Assembly: GCA_017745195.1 (NCBI GenBank)
Contig: JAGHZW010000235.1
Span: 16,611 to 80,610, forward strand
DNA from: Pseudoxanthomonas sp.
GTDB taxonomy: Bacteria; Pseudomonadota; Gammaproteobacteria; Xanthomonadales; Xanthomonadaceae
Reading direction: 5' to 3'
Length of the DNA: 64,000 nucleotides
The first letter of the stretch is position 1. Every line of letters starts with the position of its first letter. Below are positions 18,153 through 27,491 of this stretch, piece after piece. A program made the position numbers and the translations under genes. The notes beneath the pieces were generated by a model, which was not told the DNA's origin, made no database searches, and saw only the letters and a program-made list of their open reading frames with translations.

Positions 18153-18680
18153 TCACTTCAGTCCGTCGAGCAGCTCGTCCACCTTCGCGGTGGTGAGCTT
18201 CTCGTGGTAATGGCCGTTGACCACGACCACGGGGGCGCCGCAGCACGCGGCCACGCATTCTTCCTCGCGCTTGAGGTAGACACGGCCGTCGGCGGTCGAC
18301 TCGCCCAGCTTGCAGCCGAGCTTCTGCTCCGCGTGCGCGACCAGCTGCTCGGCGCCGTTGAGCCAGCAGCTGATGTTGGTGCAGAACGCGACGTTGTTGC
18401 GACCAACCTTCTGCGTCTCGAACATCGAGTAGAAGGTGGCGACCTCATAGGCCCACACCGGCGGCAGGTCCAGGTACTTGGCGACCGCGGCGATCAGCTC
18501 GTCGGTCAGCCAGCCATGGTTCTGTTCCTGGGCCGCATGCAGGCCCTGCAGCACCGCCGACCGCTTGCGGTCCGGCGGGAACTTGGTCAGCCAGTGGTCG
18601 ATGTGCGCGCGCGTGTCGTCGCTGAGGACGACCATCGGGTCGACGTTGCGCGCGTTCTCGAAATTACCGGTGGCCTTCAT
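18153..18680 (-). CDS. nuoE: NADH-quinone oxidoreductase subunit E
   Basis: A 175-residue NuoE, the thioredoxin-fold 2Fe-2S subunit of the complex I NADH-oxidising module. The four cluster ligands are C100 and C105 (CTNISC) and C142 and C146 (ECVAAC). Length and motifs are normal. The ATG overlaps by four bases the stop of a 28-codon micro-ORF rather than that of nuoD, and GAGG precedes it. The truncated nuoF frame follows after 11 bases. NuoE works together with NuoF and NuoG, neither of which is intact in this window. Confidence 0.95.
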   Translation of the reverse strand: MKATGNFENARNVDPMVVLSDDTRAHIDHWLTKFPPDRKRSAVLQGLHAAQEQNHGWLTDELIAAVAKYLDLPPVWAYEVATFYSMFETQKVGRNNVAFCTNISCWLNGAEQLVAHAEQKLGCKLGESTADGRVYLKREEECVAACCGAPVVVVNGHYHEKLTTAKVDELLDGLK

Positions 18681-18763
18681 CGATCCACCTCACCAAACAC
18701 AAGGTCATAAGTATTGGACACGGCGGCGGCGATGCCGGCCATCCGCTTCATGGCTGCGTTCAT
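18677..18763 (-). CDS. 28-residue micro-ORF duplicating the NuoD C-terminus
   Basis: Between nuoD and nuoE lies a small frame of 28 codons that overlaps the nuoD stop by four bases at its start (ATGA, 18760-18763) and the nuoE start by four bases at its end (ATGA, 18677-18680). Its last 11 residues, [11 protein letters not shown], are identical to the NuoD C-terminus. Within those 11 codons at least six third positions differ and no amino acid changes; the copy uses T- or G-ending codons that are rarer here. The first 17 residues are only vaguely similar to NuoD. It may be a real coupled peptide or the scar of a recombination in which nuoE arrived with the tail of another nuoD. Expression is not demonstrated. 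Confidence 0.5.
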   Translation of the reverse strand: MNAAMKRMAGIAAAVSNTYDLVFGEVDR

Positions 18764-20070
18764 CGGTCGACCTCGCCGAAAACCAGGTCATAAGTACCGA
18801 TCATGGCGACGACGTCGGCCAGCATGTGGCCGCGCACGATCTCGTCCATCGAGGACAGGTGCGCGAAACCAGGCGCGCGCAGGTGCACGCGGAACGGCTT
18901 GTTGGCGCCGTCGGAAACCAGGTAGCAGCCGAACTCGCCCTTGGGCGCCTCGACCGCGGCGTAGGTTTCGCCGGCCGGCACGCAGTAGCCTTCGGAGAAC
19001 AGCTTGAAGTGGTGGATCAGGGCTTCCATGTCGTCCTTCATCTCCTCGCGCTTGGGAGGGGCGACCTTGAAGTTCCTGACCATGACCGGGCCGGGGTTGG
19101 CCTTCAGCCACTTGATGCACTGGGCGATGATCCGGTTGGACTGGCGCAGTTCGGCGACGCGGACCAGGTAGCGGTCGTAACAGTCGCCTTCCTTGCCTAC
19201 CGGAATGTCGAAATCCACCGCGTCGTACTTCGCGTAGGGCTGCTTCTTGCGCAGGTCCCACTCGATGCCCGAACCGCGCAGCATCACGCCGGTCATCGCC
19301 CAGGCCTTGGCCTGTTCCGGCGAGATCACGCCGATGCCGACGGTGCGCTGCTTCCAGATGCGGTTGTCGGTCAGCAGGGTTTCGTATTCGTCGACGCGCT
19401 TGGGGAACTCGCGGGTGAAGTTCTCCAGGTAGTCGAGCATCGAGCCCTCTCGGGCCTCGTTGAAGCGCTTGAGCTTGGCGCCCTTGTGCCAGGGCGATTC
19501 CTTGTACTTGGGCATCTGCCCCGGCAGGTCGCGGTACACGCCGCCCGGGCGGTAGTAGGTCGCGTGCATGCGCGCACCACTGACCGCCTCGTACACGTCC
19601 ATCAGCTCTTCGCGTTCGCGGAACGCGTACAGGAACACCGCCATGGCGCCCAGGTCGAGCGCGTTGGAGCCCAGCCACATCAGGTGGTTCAGGATCCGGG
19701 TGACCTCGTCGAACATGGTGCGGATGTACTGCGCACGCTCCGGCGCCTCGATCCCCAGCAGGGTCTCGATCGCGCGCACGTAGGCGTGCTCGTTGCACAT
19801 CATCGAGCAGTAATCCAGGCGATCCATGTAGCCGATCGACTGGTTGAACGGCTTGGACTCGGCCAGCTTCTCGGTGCCGCGGTGGAGCAGGCCCACGTGC
19901 GGATCGGCGCGGACGATGGTCTCGCCGTCCATCTCCAGGATCAGGCGCAGCACGCCATGCGCGGCCGGGTGCTGCGGGCCGAAGTTCATGGTGTAGTTGC
20001 GGATCTCCTGCTTCGGCTCGGCGGAATTGCCGGGCGCGGCAGCAGGATGGAAGCTCGTTTCGGTACTCAT
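18760..20070 (-). CDS. nuoD: NADH-quinone oxidoreductase subunit D
   Basis: A 436-residue NuoD (49-kDa subunit), part of the quinone-reducing arm of complex I on the cytoplasmic face. Conserved stretches include [16 protein letters not shown] near the N-terminus, [26 protein letters not shown] and the C-terminal [12 protein letters not shown]. Two starts are possible: ATG at 20070 and GTG at 20082, the latter overlapping the nuoC stop (GTGA). I list the ATG; the GTG would add four residues. The stop overlaps the start of the micro-ORF that repeats this protein's C-terminus. Confidence 0.95.
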   Translation of the reverse strand: MSTETSFHPAAAPGNSAEPKQEIRNYTMNFGPQHPAAHGVLRLILEMDGETIVRADPHVGLLHRGTEKLAESKPFNQSIGYMDRLDYCSMMCNEHAYVRAIETLLGIEAPERAQYIRTMFDEVTRILNHLMWLGSNALDLGAMAVFLYAFREREELMDVYEAVSGARMHATYYRPGGVYRDLPGQMPKYKESPWHKGAKLKRFNEAREGSMLDYLENFTREFPKRVDEYETLLTDNRIWKQRTVGIGVISPEQAKAWAMTGVMLRGSGIEWDLRKKQPYAKYDAVDFDIPVGKEGDCYDRYLVRVAELRQSNRIIAQCIKWLKANPGPVMVRNFKVAPPKREEMKDDMEALIHHFKLFSEGYCVPAGETYAAVEAPKGEFGCYLVSDGANKPFRVHLRAPGFAHLSSMDEIVRGHMLADVVAMIGTYDLVFGEVDR

Positions 20071-20078
20071 CTGGGCGC

Positions 20079-20831
20079 TCACTTGGCCGCTCCCCGCTGC
20101 GCGGCTTCGCCGGCCGCGGTCTCGTAGCGGGCGTCGTCGCGGATCACCCGCGGCACGCCGACGCGCGGCTCGACCGAGGTGACCGGCTCGTAGACCACGC
20201 GCTTGCGCTCTTCGTCGTAACGCACCTCGACATTCCCGATCAGCGGGAAATCCTTGCGGAACGGATGGCCGACGAAACCGTAGTCGGTCAGGATCCGGCG
20301 CAGGTCCGGATGGCCTTCGAAGACGATGCCGTACAGGTCGAAGGCCTCGCGCTCGAACCAGTTGGCGCCCGGCCACAGGCCGGTCACCGACGGCACTACC
20401 GGCAGCGCGTCGTCGGGCGCGAAGCAACGTACGCGCAGGCGCTGGTTGTTCGCGTAGGAAATCAGGTGCAGCACGGCGGCGAAGCGGCGCTTCGGCACCT
20501 CGATCGGGACGACGCGGTCGTCACCCTGCTGGCTGGGCTGCTCGCCCCAGGCGAAGCGGCCGGTGCCCTTGCCTTCCACGCCACGGCTGAAGCCGCCGGA
20601 CGACACGCCTTCGGTGTCCCACTCGTCGCTGCCGTAGCCCAGGTAGTCGATGCCGCTGACCGCGGTCAGCTGCTCGAAACCGAACTCGTCGCGCAACGCC
20701 TGGCAGGTGGCCAGCCAGTCCTGGCCGGCGGCTTCGAGGGTGGTCTCGCCACGGGGTTCGGCCACGGTCACCACCGCGGCCGGGAAGCGGTCGCGCAGGC
20801 GTTGGGCGAAGGAGGCAGCTGGCTCGGCCAT
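20079..20831 (-). CDS. nuoC: NADH-quinone oxidoreductase subunit C
   Basis: A 250-residue NuoC (30-kDa subunit), a connecting subunit of the peripheral arm. The family signature is present as [25 protein letters not shown] (residues about 145-170), followed by [19 protein letters not shown] Gly/Ser-rich insertion ([16 protein letters not shown]) sits in the first half. The start at 20831 is the first ATG after the nuoB stop, with a 32-base gap. The stop overlaps the alternative GTG start of nuoD. Confidence 0.95.
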   Translation of the reverse strand: MAEPAASFAQRLRDRFPAAVVTVAEPRGETTLEAAGQDWLATCQALRDEFGFEQLTAVSGIDYLGYGSDEWDTEGVSSGGFSRGVEGKGTGRFAWGEQPSQQGDDRVVPIEVPKRRFAAVLHLISYANNQRLRVRCFAPDDALPVVPSVTGLWPGANWFEREAFDLYGIVFEGHPDLRRILTDYGFVGHPFRKDFPLIGNVEVRYDEERKRVVYEPVTSVEPRVGVPRVIRDDARYETAAGEAAQRGAAK

Positions 20832-20863
20832 GGGGCTTGGCGTATTCCGGAGGGGACGTGGGT

Positions 20864-21436
20864 TCAGCGGTCGATCGTGTTCTTTCTGGCCACGGTCTGC
20901 GTGCGCCAGATCTTCTTCTGCAGCTGCAGGATCCCGTAGACCAGCGCCTCGGCCGTCGGCGGGCAGCCCGGCACGTAGACGTCGACCGGGACGACGCGGT
21001 CGCAGCCGCGCACCACCGAGTACGAGTAATGGTAGTAGCCGCCGCCGTTGGCGCAGCTGCCCATCGAGATGACCCACTTCGGGTCGGGCATCTGGTCGTA
21101 GACCTTGCGCAGCGCCGGGGCCATCTTGTTGACCAGGGTGCCGGCCACGATCATCACGTCGGACTGGCGCGGCGATGGGCGGAACACCACGCCATAGCGG
21201 TCAAGGTCCAGGCGCGCGGCGCCTGCGTGCATCATCTCGACCGCGCAGCAGGCCAGGCCGAAGGTCATCGGCCACATCGAGCCGGTGCGGGCCCAGTTGA
21301 CCAGCGCATCGACGCTGGTGGTGACGTAACCCTTCTCGAGCAGCGGGTTGTCGCCTTCGGGGCGCAGGATGTCGTCGACCCGCCCTTCCGGGATCGGGTT
21401 GGTCATCAGGCGATCGAGGGTTTGGATCACTCCCAT
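20864..21436 (-). CDS. nuoB: NADH-quinone oxidoreductase subunit B
   Basis: A 190-residue NuoB, which carries the terminal 4Fe-4S cluster N2 beside the quinone site. The ligands are the adjacent pair C63-C64 (GLACCAVEM), C128 (MGSCANGGG) and C158 (VPGCPP). Length and motifs are normal. Its start overlaps the end of nuoA by 10 bases, so the two are coupled. Confidence 0.95.
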   Translation of the reverse strand: MGVIQTLDRLMTNPIPEGRVDDILRPEGDNPLLEKGYVTTSVDALVNWARTGSMWPMTFGLACCAVEMMHAGAARLDLDRYGVVFRPSPRQSDVMIVAGTLVNKMAPALRKVYDQMPDPKWVISMGSCANGGGYYHYSYSVVRGCDRVVPVDVYVPGCPPTAEALVYGILQLQKKIWRTQTVARKNTIDR

Positions 21437-21783
21437 TCGAGCGCTCCCTTCTTCCAGACGTAGACAAAGCCGAGGAACAGCATCCCGACGAACAGGCCCA
21501 TGGTGACCAGCGCACGCGGTCCCAGCTCCTGGAACACGAGGGTCCACGGCACGATGAAGATGATTTCCAGGTCGAAGACGATGAACTGGATCGCGATGAG
21601 GTAGTAGCGCACGTCGAACTTCATGCGCGCGTCCTCGAATGCCTCGAAGCCGCACTCGTAGGGCGACAGCTTCTGCAGGTCCGGACGGCGCGGTCCGAGC
21701 ACGTGGCCGACGATGATCAGCGCGACGCCGATACCGGTGGCCACGATCAGGAACAACAGGGTCGGCAGGTATTGGGCCAGCAC
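21427..21783 (-). CDS. nuoA: NADH-quinone oxidoreductase subunit A
   Basis: A 118-residue NuoA, a small membrane subunit of complex I with three transmembrane helices (about residues 4-27, 60-82 and 88-108). Conserved residues include [14 protein letters not shown], with the loop cysteine, and the motif [11 protein letters not shown]. The start is GTG at 21783, preceded by AGAGA; no ATG fits the family's N-terminus better. It is the first gene of the nuo operon. Confidence 0.95.
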   Translation of the reverse strand: MLAQYLPTLLFLIVATGIGVALIIVGHVLGPRRPDLQKLSPYECGFEAFEDARMKFDVRYYLIAIQFIVFDLEIIFIVPWTLVFQELGPRALVTMGLFVGMLFLGFVYVWKKGALEWE

Positions 21784-22081
21784 GTGCGGTTCTCTCTTGC
21801 CTCTGCCCGGCGACCGGGCTTGGGTCTGTTTCCGCGAAGGCCGCGGAGCGCCTGTTGCGTCGTCGCCACCGCACCTTCCCTGGAAGGTCCCGGTGATGCC
21901 GCGGACGGGCGATATGCCGGGTGTCCGCTGCGATTGTGCACAGCCGCAGAATTGTAGCGGCAGCCCGGCTCGGTAGTAAACGCTTGCACCGTGCCGCGAT
22001 GCGACAAATCAAAAGAAAAAAGCCCGCATCACGCGGGCCTTGTCCTTACCGCCATCCGACGCGGGTCGCGCCGGCCTTACA
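21784..22081 (-). promoter_or_regulatory. leader region of the nuo operon with candidate promoter
   Basis: This nearly 300-base gap between nuoA and tRNA-Leu holds no gene. On the minus strand TTTACT (21975-21980) and TACAAT (21951-21956) are spaced by 18 bases and would give a leader of about 160 bases before nuoA. The match to sigma-70 consensus is good (4/6 and 5/6). The tRNA terminator occupies 22011-22038. No riboswitch was recognised in the leader. Confidence 0.5.
22011..22038 (-). terminator. intrinsic terminator after tRNA-Leu
   Basis: A 6-bp stem (GCCCGC 22022-22027 with GCGGGC 22033-22038) with a 5-base loop, followed on the minus strand by TTTTTTCTTTT. It lies about 44 bases past the tRNA 3' end and separates the tRNA and upstream genes from the nuo operon. 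Confidence 0.88.
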
Positions 22082-22166
22082 TGGTGCCCAAGAGGGGACT
22101 CGAACCCCTACGACTTTCGTCGCTACCACCTCAAGGTAGTGCGTCTACCAATTCCGCCACCTGGGC
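22082..22166 (-). tRNA. tRNA-Leu (anticodon GAG)
   Basis: An 85-base class II tRNA. The minus strand starts GCCCAGGTGGCGGAATTGG and ends with TTGGGCACCA, so the CCA is encoded. The anticodon stem CTACC/GGTAG encloses the loop TTGAGGT with anticodon GAG. A long variable arm (stem CGACG-type) and the T-arm loop GTTCGAGTC are present. It lies between secG and the nuo operon, as in other Xanthomonas-group genomes. Confidence 0.97.
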
Positions 22167-22207
22167 TAAAACCTGCGCCGTCCGTGCGGCGGCGCGCATT
22201 GTACGCT

Positions 22208-22672
22208 TTACTGCGCCGGCGGAGCAGCCTCTTTCGACGGCTGCTGCGTCGGCTGCGGCGCGGGAACCGCGTCGGTCGCGGCCGGAGCCGGGGCGCTCGT
22301 TTCCGGCACGGCGGCCGGCACCTCGGTTGCCGCCGGGGCGGACGGCGCGACCGGCATCTCGCCAGGCGCCGGCGCACCCTGTGCCGGCGCTGCCGGCTCG
22401 CCCATCAGACCCAGGTTCTGCTGGGCTGCCGGGCGGGCGCTGTGGCTGGCGTACCAGGCCATGAACAGGCTGATGCCGAAGAACACCACGGCCAGCCACT
22501 TGGTGCTCTTGGACAGGAAGTTGGACGCACCGCGGGCGCCGAACACGGTGCCCGAGGCCCCGGCCCCGAAGCCCGAACCGGCGGCCGCACCGGCGCCGCG
22601 CTGCAGCAGGATCAGCGCGATCATCGCGATCGCCACCAGCACGTACACCACGTTGAGGATCAGCATCAGCAT
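22208..22672 (-). CDS. secG: preprotein translocase subunit SecG
   Basis: A 154-residue SecG, the small membrane subunit of the SecYEG channel. The first 75 residues form the SecG core: TM1 (LMLILNVVYVLVAIAMIALI), the conserved cytoplasmic loop LLQRGAGAAAGSGFG with GASGTVFGARG, and TM2 (WLAVVFFGISLFMAW). The remaining 75 residues are a low-complexity tail of Ala, Pro, Glu and Gln, longer than in most bacteria. The start at 22672 is supported by the position of TM1. It is downstream of tpiA by 37 bases, the usual tpiA-secG-tRNA-Leu order. Confidence 0.93.
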   Translation of the reverse strand: MLMLILNVVYVLVAIAMIALILLQRGAGAAAGSGFGAGASGTVFGARGASNFLSKSTKWLAVVFFGISLFMAWYASHSARPAAQQNLGLMGEPAAPAQGAPAPGEMPVAPSAPAATEVPAAVPETSAPAPAATDAVPAPQPTQQPSKEAAPPAQ

Positions 22673-22709
22673 TGTCGTGTTGCCTTGTCTTTTTCTCGGC
22701 TCTTGCCTT

Positions 22710-23474
22710 TTACGCCCGGGCGGCCGACGGAGCCGCGCGGGCAATGGCCAGGAAATCCGCGGCCACCAGCGAGGCGCCACCGATCAGCCCGCCATCCACG
22801 TCCGGCTGCGCAAACAGGGCGCCGGCGTTGTCGGGCTTCACGCTGCCGCCGTAGATGATCGGCAGGGAATCGGCAATTCTAGCATCGTGCCCGGCGATCT
22901 GGCGACGGATGAACGCATGCATCGCCTGGGCCTGCTCCGGGGTCGCGGTCCGGCCGGTGCCGATCGCCCAGACCGGCTCGTAGGCCACCACCGCGTCGGC
23001 GAAGCCCTCGACCCCGACCAGGTCCAGGACCGGTTGCAGCTGGCCAGCGATCACCTCCTCGGCCTGGCCGGCATCGCGCTGCTCCAGCCGCTCGCCCATG
23101 CACAGGACCGGGCGCAGGCCGGCATTGAGCGCGGCGCGGAACTTGTGCGCGACCAGCTCGCTGCTTTCGTTGTGGTAACGGCGCCGCTCCGAATGGCCGC
23201 ACAGGCCGTACCGGGCTCCGACATCGACCAGCATCGATGCCGAGACCTCGCCGGTATAAGCGCCCTGCTCGTTGCTGCTCACGTCCTGGGCGCCGAACAC
23301 CAGCGGCGTGCCTTCGAAGTCCTCGATCAGGTCGCCCAGGTACGGCAGCGGCGGCATGACCAGCAGCTCGACCCCCGGCACCGGTGCTTCAGCGGCGATC
23401 TGCGCCACCAGCGAGGTGGCGAAGGCGCGACTGCCATGGAGTTTCCAGTTCCCCGCCACGATCCTGCGACGCAT
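22710..23474 (-). CDS. tpiA: triosephosphate isomerase
   Basis: A 254-residue TIM-barrel enzyme that interconverts dihydroxyacetone phosphate and glyceraldehyde 3-phosphate. Active-site residues are K11 (GNWKLHG), H94 (CGHSERR) and E166 (AYEPVWAIGTG); the phosphate loop IYGGSVKPDNAG is near residue 210. The start at 23474 is the one that places AGNWK at the normal distance from the N-terminus; a longer frame to 23543 adds an unconserved extension. It is followed closely by secG. Confidence 0.96.
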   Translation of the reverse strand: MRRRIVAGNWKLHGSRAFATSLVAQIAAEAPVPGVELLVMPPLPYLGDLIEDFEGTPLVFGAQDVSSNEQGAYTGEVSASMLVDVGARYGLCGHSERRRYHNESSELVAHKFRAALNAGLRPVLCMGERLEQRDAGQAEEVIAGQLQPVLDLVGVEGFADAVVAYEPVWAIGTGRTATPEQAQAMHAFIRRQIAGHDARIADSLPIIYGGSVKPDNAGALFAQPDVDGGLIGGASLVAADFLAIARAAPSAARA

Positions 23475-23595
23475 CCCTTGCCTCCCGGCAACCGTGTTGG
23501 ACGACAGGATACCCTCCGGTACGGCCGCTCCGCTCGCTGACAACGCAGGACAAGCGCCGGGCCATTCCGGTCCGGCGCACGTTCCGCGCTATCCG

Positions 23596-24549
23596 TTACT
23601 TCAACTTGATCTCGCGCAGCCGCTCCTCGAGGAAGCCGTGGGCGGTGATCGGCTCCGGATAACGGCTGGGATTGTCCGCGGTGATGCACGAGGGCAGCAC
23701 GTCGATCAGGAAGTCCGGATTCGGGTGCAGGAAGAACGGCACCGAATAGCGTGGCTTGCGCGCGTCGGCACCCGGCGGGTTGACCACGCGGTGGATCGTC
23801 GACGGATACACGTGGTTGGTCAGGCGCTGCAGCATGTCGCCGATGTTGACCACGATGGTGTCCTCGTCCGAGGTGAACGGCACCCACTCGCCATCGTGCG
23901 ACTGCACTTCCAGGCCCGCCGCGCTGGCGCCGACCAGCAGGGTGATGAAGTTGATGTCGCCATGCGCGCCGGCACGCACGTTGGGGATGTCGTCGGCGGT
24001 GATCGGCGGGTAGTGGATCGGGCGCAGGATCGAGTTGCCCCAGTTGGTCTTGTCGGCGAAGAAGTGCTCCGGCAGGTCGATGTGCAGCGCCAGCGCCGAC
24101 AACACGCGCGAGCCCAGCGCATCCAGGGCTTCGTACAGCGCATAACCGTACTGCCTGAACTCCGGGACTTCCTCCGGCCACAGGTTTGGCGGCATCACCT
24201 CGCGATACTTCGAGTCGTCGGGAATCTCGCGACCGATGTGCCAGAACTCCTTCAGGTCGAAGTACTTGCTGCCCTTGGCCGTTTCCACGCCGAACGGGGT
24301 GTAGCCACGCGCGCCGCCGCCGCCGGGCACGTGGTACTTCTTCTTCACGTCCTCCGGCAGCGCGAAGAACTCCTTGAACGCCGCGTAGGCGTTGTCGATC
24401 AGTTCCTGCGCGATGCCGTGGTTGCGGATGCCGGCGAAGCCCCACTCGCGGTAGGCCGCGCCGAGCTCGGCGACGAACGCCTCGCGGTCGGCGCTGCTGG
24501 AAGGCGCGGTGAAGCGGGTGATGTCGAGGGTGGGAATGCGTGCTGCCAT
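23596..24549 (-). CDS. isopenicillin N synthase-like 2-oxoglutarate/Fe(II) oxygenase
   Basis: A 317-residue non-haem iron dioxygenase of the isopenicillin N synthase/gibberellin oxidase family. A DIOX_N domain (about 5-130) is followed by the double-stranded beta-helix. Iron ligands are H196 and D198 (GAHGDINF) and H253 (STIHRVVNPP); R267 and S269 (RYSVPFF) form the 2-oxoglutarate-binding RxS motif. Substrate is not predictable: bacterial members act on amino acids, small acids or natural products. It lies between glmM (68 bases) and tpiA (121 bases) on the same strand, a neighbourhood of central metabolism without biosynthetic-cluster genes, so a catabolic or housekeeping role is more likely than antibiotic synthesis. 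Confidence 0.88.
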   Translation of the reverse strand: MAARIPTLDITRFTAPSSSADREAFVAELGAAYREWGFAGIRNHGIAQELIDNAYAAFKEFFALPEDVKKKYHVPGGGGARGYTPFGVETAKGSKYFDLKEFWHIGREIPDDSKYREVMPPNLWPEEVPEFRQYGYALYEALDALGSRVLSALALHIDLPEHFFADKTNWGNSILRPIHYPPITADDIPNVRAGAHGDINFITLLVGASAAGLEVQSHDGEWVPFTSDEDTIVVNIGDMLQRLTNHVYPSTIHRVVNPPGADARKPRYSVPFFLHPNPDFLIDVLPSCITADNPSRYPEPITAHGFLEERLREIKLK

Positions 24550-24617
24550 GTTGCGTACTCCGGAATAACGGCGGCGGCGATTCGGCCACGCCGCGCTTCA
24601 GTGGTTCTTGATCGTGA

Positions 24618-25976
24618 TCAGGCCGCGGCGGCCTGGCGCACGGCGTCGGCCAGGCGGTCCAGGGTGTCCTGCATCAGCGCGGCATCGTCGGCCTCGACGG
24701 TGACCCGCACGACCGGCTCGGTACCGGAGGGACGGAGAAACGCCCGCCCCCTGCCCTGCACCGCCGCCTGCGCACCCTGCAGGGCGCCGCGCACGCCATC
24801 GGCCTCGACAATGGCCTTGGCCGAGACCCCGGCCAGGCGTACGTTGACCGTCTTCTGCGGCATCGCCGACAGGCCTTCCAGCGCCTGGCGCAGGCTGCGT
24901 CCGGACCGGCGCAGCACGTCCAGCACCTGCAGCGCGCTGACGATGGCATCGCCGGTGGTGGCCCGGTCCAGGCACAGCAGGTGGCCTGAGGCCTCGCCGC
25001 CGAGCACGCCGCCGCCCTCCACCAGCGCCTGGTGGACGTAGCGGTCGCCGACCTTGGCCCGCTGGAAGGGGATCCCGGCCTCGGCCAGCGCCTTTTCCAG
25101 GCCGTAGTTGGTCATCAATGTGCCGACCACCGGGCCGCGCAGCCGCCCGCTGGCCTGCCAGGCGCGCGCCAGCACGTACAGCAGGCCATCGCCGTCGACC
25201 GGGTTGCCCTGGTCGTCGGCCATCAGCACCCGGTCGCCGTCGCCGTCGAAGGCGATGCCTAGGTCCGAACCGGTCTCGCGCACTTTCGCGGCGAGGTTGT
25301 CGATGTGCATCGAACCGACGCCGGCGTTGATGTTCAACCCGTCCGGCGTGGCGCCGATGGCGACCACCTCGGCGCCCAGCTCGCGGAACAACAGCGGGGC
25401 GATGTGGTAGGTCGCGCCATGCGCGCAGTCGAGCACGACCTTGAGCCCGCGCAGGTCGAAACCGCGCGGCACCGACGACTTGCAGAACTCGATGTAGCGG
25501 CCGACCGCGTCGCGCGCACGCACGGCCTTGCCCAGGCTCTCCGACTCGACGGTGGCGAAGTCGCCATCCAGCGCGGCCTCGATCGCCAGTTCGGTGGCGT
25601 CGTCGAGCTTCTCGCCCTCGGCGGAGAAGAATTTGATGCCGTTGTCGTAGTGCGGGTTGTGCGAGGCACTGATGACGATGCCGGCATCCGCGCCGAGGGT
25701 GCGGGTCAGGAACGCCACCGCCGGGGTCGGCATCGGCCCGAGCAGCTGCACGTCCACGCCGGCGGCGACCAGCCCGGCTTCCAGCGCCGCCTCGAACATG
25801 TAGCCAGAGATGCGGGTGTCCTTGCCGATCACCACCGAGCGCCGGCCCGGCCGGCCGGCAGCCAGCACGCGTCCCAGCGCATTGCCCAGACGCAGGACGA
25901 AATCGGCGGAGATGGCCCCTTGGCCGACCCGGCCGCGGATGCCGTCGGTGCCGAAATAGCGGCGGGCGCTGCTCAT
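24618..25976 (-). CDS. glmM: phosphoglucosamine mutase
   Basis: A 452-residue enzyme that converts glucosamine 6-phosphate to glucosamine 1-phosphate for UDP-GlcNAc, the precursor of peptidoglycan and lipopolysaccharide. The N-terminus [14 protein letters not shown], the phosphoserine loop [17 protein letters not shown] (S105), the metal loop FDGDGDR, the sugar loop GGEASGH and the phosphate loop [14 protein letters not shown] are all present. Its start overlaps the accD stop by four bases (ATGA at 25973-25976), so the two genes are coupled. The pairing links cell-wall and fatty-acid precursor synthesis in one transcript. Confidence 0.96.
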   Translation of the reverse strand: MSSARRYFGTDGIRGRVGQGAISADFVLRLGNALGRVLAAGRPGRRSVVIGKDTRISGYMFEAALEAGLVAAGVDVQLLGPMPTPAVAFLTRTLGADAGIVISASHNPHYDNGIKFFSAEGEKLDDATELAIEAALDGDFATVESESLGKAVRARDAVGRYIEFCKSSVPRGFDLRGLKVVLDCAHGATYHIAPLLFRELGAEVVAIGATPDGLNINAGVGSMHIDNLAAKVRETGSDLGIAFDGDGDRVLMADDQGNPVDGDGLLYVLARAWQASGRLRGPVVGTLMTNYGLEKALAEAGIPFQRAKVGDRYVHQALVEGGGVLGGEASGHLLCLDRATTGDAIVSALQVLDVLRRSGRSLRQALEGLSAMPQKTVNVRLAGVSAKAIVEADGVRGALQGAQAAVQGRGRAFLRPSGTEPVVRVTVEADDAALMQDTLDRLADAVRQAAAA

Positions 25977-26866
25977 GCCGCGTCCAGGGTGTCGTTGTCT
26001 TCGGGCTGCGGCTGGCGGGTCATCATCGCCAGCAGGTCGGCCAGGCGATCGCGCAGTTCGCGGCGGTCGCAGATCTGGTCGATGGCGCCATGATCGAGGA
26101 GGAACTCCGAACGCTGGAAGCCTTCGGGCAGCTTCTCGCGCACGGTCTGCTCGATCACGCGCGGGCCGGCAAATCCGATGAGCGCCTCGGGCTCGGCGAT
26201 GTTGAGGTCGCCCAGCATCGCGAACGAGGCGGACACGCCGCCGGTGGTCGGATGGGTCAGCACCGAGATGTACGGCAGCCCGGCCGCGCGCAGCCGGCCC
26301 AGCGCCGCCGAGGTCTTGGCCATCTGCATCAGTGAGAACAGGCTTTCCTGCATGCGCGCGCCGCCGCTGGCGGAGAAGTTGACGAACGGCGCACCGATCT
26401 CCAGCGCCTTCTCCGCGGCCAGGGTGAACTTCTCGCCCACCACCGAGCCCATCGAGCCGCCCATGTAGGCGAAGTCGAACGAGCTGGCCACCAGCGGCCG
26501 GCCCTTGAGCAGGCCCTGCATCGCCACCAGCGCGTCGTACTCGCCGGTGGACTTCTGGGTGGACTTGATCCGCTCGGCGTAGCGCTTGGAATCCTTGAAC
26601 TTGAGCACGTCGGTCGGCGCCAGGGTGGCGGCGATCTCGGTGGTGCTGCCCGGGTCGAACAGCGAGGCCAGCCGGGCGCGGGCCCGGATCGGCATGTGGA
26701 AGTCGCACTTCGGGCAGACCTCCAGGTTCTCCTCCAGCTCCGGCCGGTACAGGACCGCGCCGCAGCGGTCGCACTTCTCCCACAGGCCCTCGGGCACGCT
26801 GCGTTTGCGGTTGGCGGCGCTGTCGGTGCGGATGCCGGAGGGCATCAGTTTGCTGAGCCAGCTCAT
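25973..26866 (-). CDS. accD: acetyl-CoA carboxylase carboxyltransferase subunit beta
   Basis: A 297-residue AccD. With AccA it transfers carboxyl from biotin to acetyl-CoA, giving malonyl-CoA for fatty-acid synthesis. The N-terminal zinc finger is C32-C35-C51-C54 (CDRC...CPKC). The carboxyltransferase core contains [17 protein letters not shown] and [11 protein letters not shown], with oxyanion-type glycines. The start at 26866 gives MSWLSKL, the usual N-terminus; the longer frame upstream overlaps the divergent gene's promoter region. It heads the accD-glmM unit. Confidence 0.96.
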   Translation of the reverse strand: MSWLSKLMPSGIRTDSAANRKRSVPEGLWEKCDRCGAVLYRPELEENLEVCPKCDFHMPIRARARLASLFDPGSTTEIAATLAPTDVLKFKDSKRYAERIKSTQKSTGEYDALVAMQGLLKGRPLVASSFDFAYMGGSMGSVVGEKFTLAAEKALEIGAPFVNFSASGGARMQESLFSLMQMAKTSAALGRLRAAGLPYISVLTHPTTGGVSASFAMLGDLNIAEPEALIGFAGPRVIEQTVREKLPEGFQRSEFLLDHGAIDQICDRRELRDRLADLLAMMTRQPQPEDNDTLDAA

Positions 26867-27011
26867 TCGAAGGGGTGTGTTCCGTTCAGGGGGCCGTCGC
26901 CGGCCGGATAAAGGGCGACAGTCTAGCTCAGGCATACCGGCGTGGCGCCGGAGCCACGGAGCCGTACCGGGTCGTATGGTAGGCTCGCCGCCCCGCTTCC
27001 GCCCGGCCCAA

Positions 27012-27491
27012 ATGAAAGCGTCCACCCTCCGCCACGGCATGAACCTGTGGCCTCCGTTCCTGTTCACCGGCATCCACGTGACCGAGATCTCCCCCGACTG
27101 GCGCCATGCCCGGGTCGAGCTGCGGATGCGGCCCTGGAACCGCAACTACGTCCGGACCCACTTCGGCGGCAGCCTGTTCGCGATGGCCGATCCGTTCTGG
27201 ATGCTGCTGCTGATGCAGCGGCTGGGGCGCGACTATTTCGTCTGGGACCAGTCGGGCGCGATCGACTTCGTCAGGCCGGGGCGCGGGACGGTGGCCACCT
27301 CGTTCAGCGTCGACGACGACACCCTGGCCGGAATCCGTGCCGCCACCGCCACCGGCGGCAAGTACCTGCACTGGTTCGAGAACGAAGTGCTGGACGCGAA
27401 CGGCGAAGTGGTTGCCCGGATCCGCAAGCAGGTCTACGTGCGCCGCAAGCCGGACCGCCGTCCGGCTCAGGGTGACGCGACCGGCGCCTGA
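27012..27491 (+). CDS. DUF4442 hotdog-fold protein (putative thioesterase)
   Basis: A 159-residue protein of the DUF4442/PaaI-like hotdog superfamily, which includes acyl-CoA thioesterases. The N-terminus has [20 protein letters not shown], and the central segment [20 protein letters not shown] matches the hotdog helix that carries the active-site residue in related enzymes. There is no signal peptide or transmembrane segment. It is divergent from accD, which would suit a role in acyl-CoA turnover, but that is inference from position. Its last 25 bases overlap tail to tail with the next gene on the minus strand. The substrate is unknown. Confidence 0.8.
   Translation: MKASTLRHGMNLWPPFLFTGIHVTEISPDWRHARVELRMRPWNRNYVRTHFGGSLFAMADPFWMLLLMQRLGRDYFVWDQSGAIDFVRPGRGTVATSFSVDDDTLAGIRAATATGGKYLHWFENEVLDANGEVVARIRKQVYVRRKPDRRPAQGDATGA

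Noticed and set aside
23596-24549. Antibiotic biosynthesis gene (isopenicillin N synthase)
   Set aside because: Only the general oxygenase family matches; there is no peptide synthetase or other cluster gene nearby and the setting is housekeeping.
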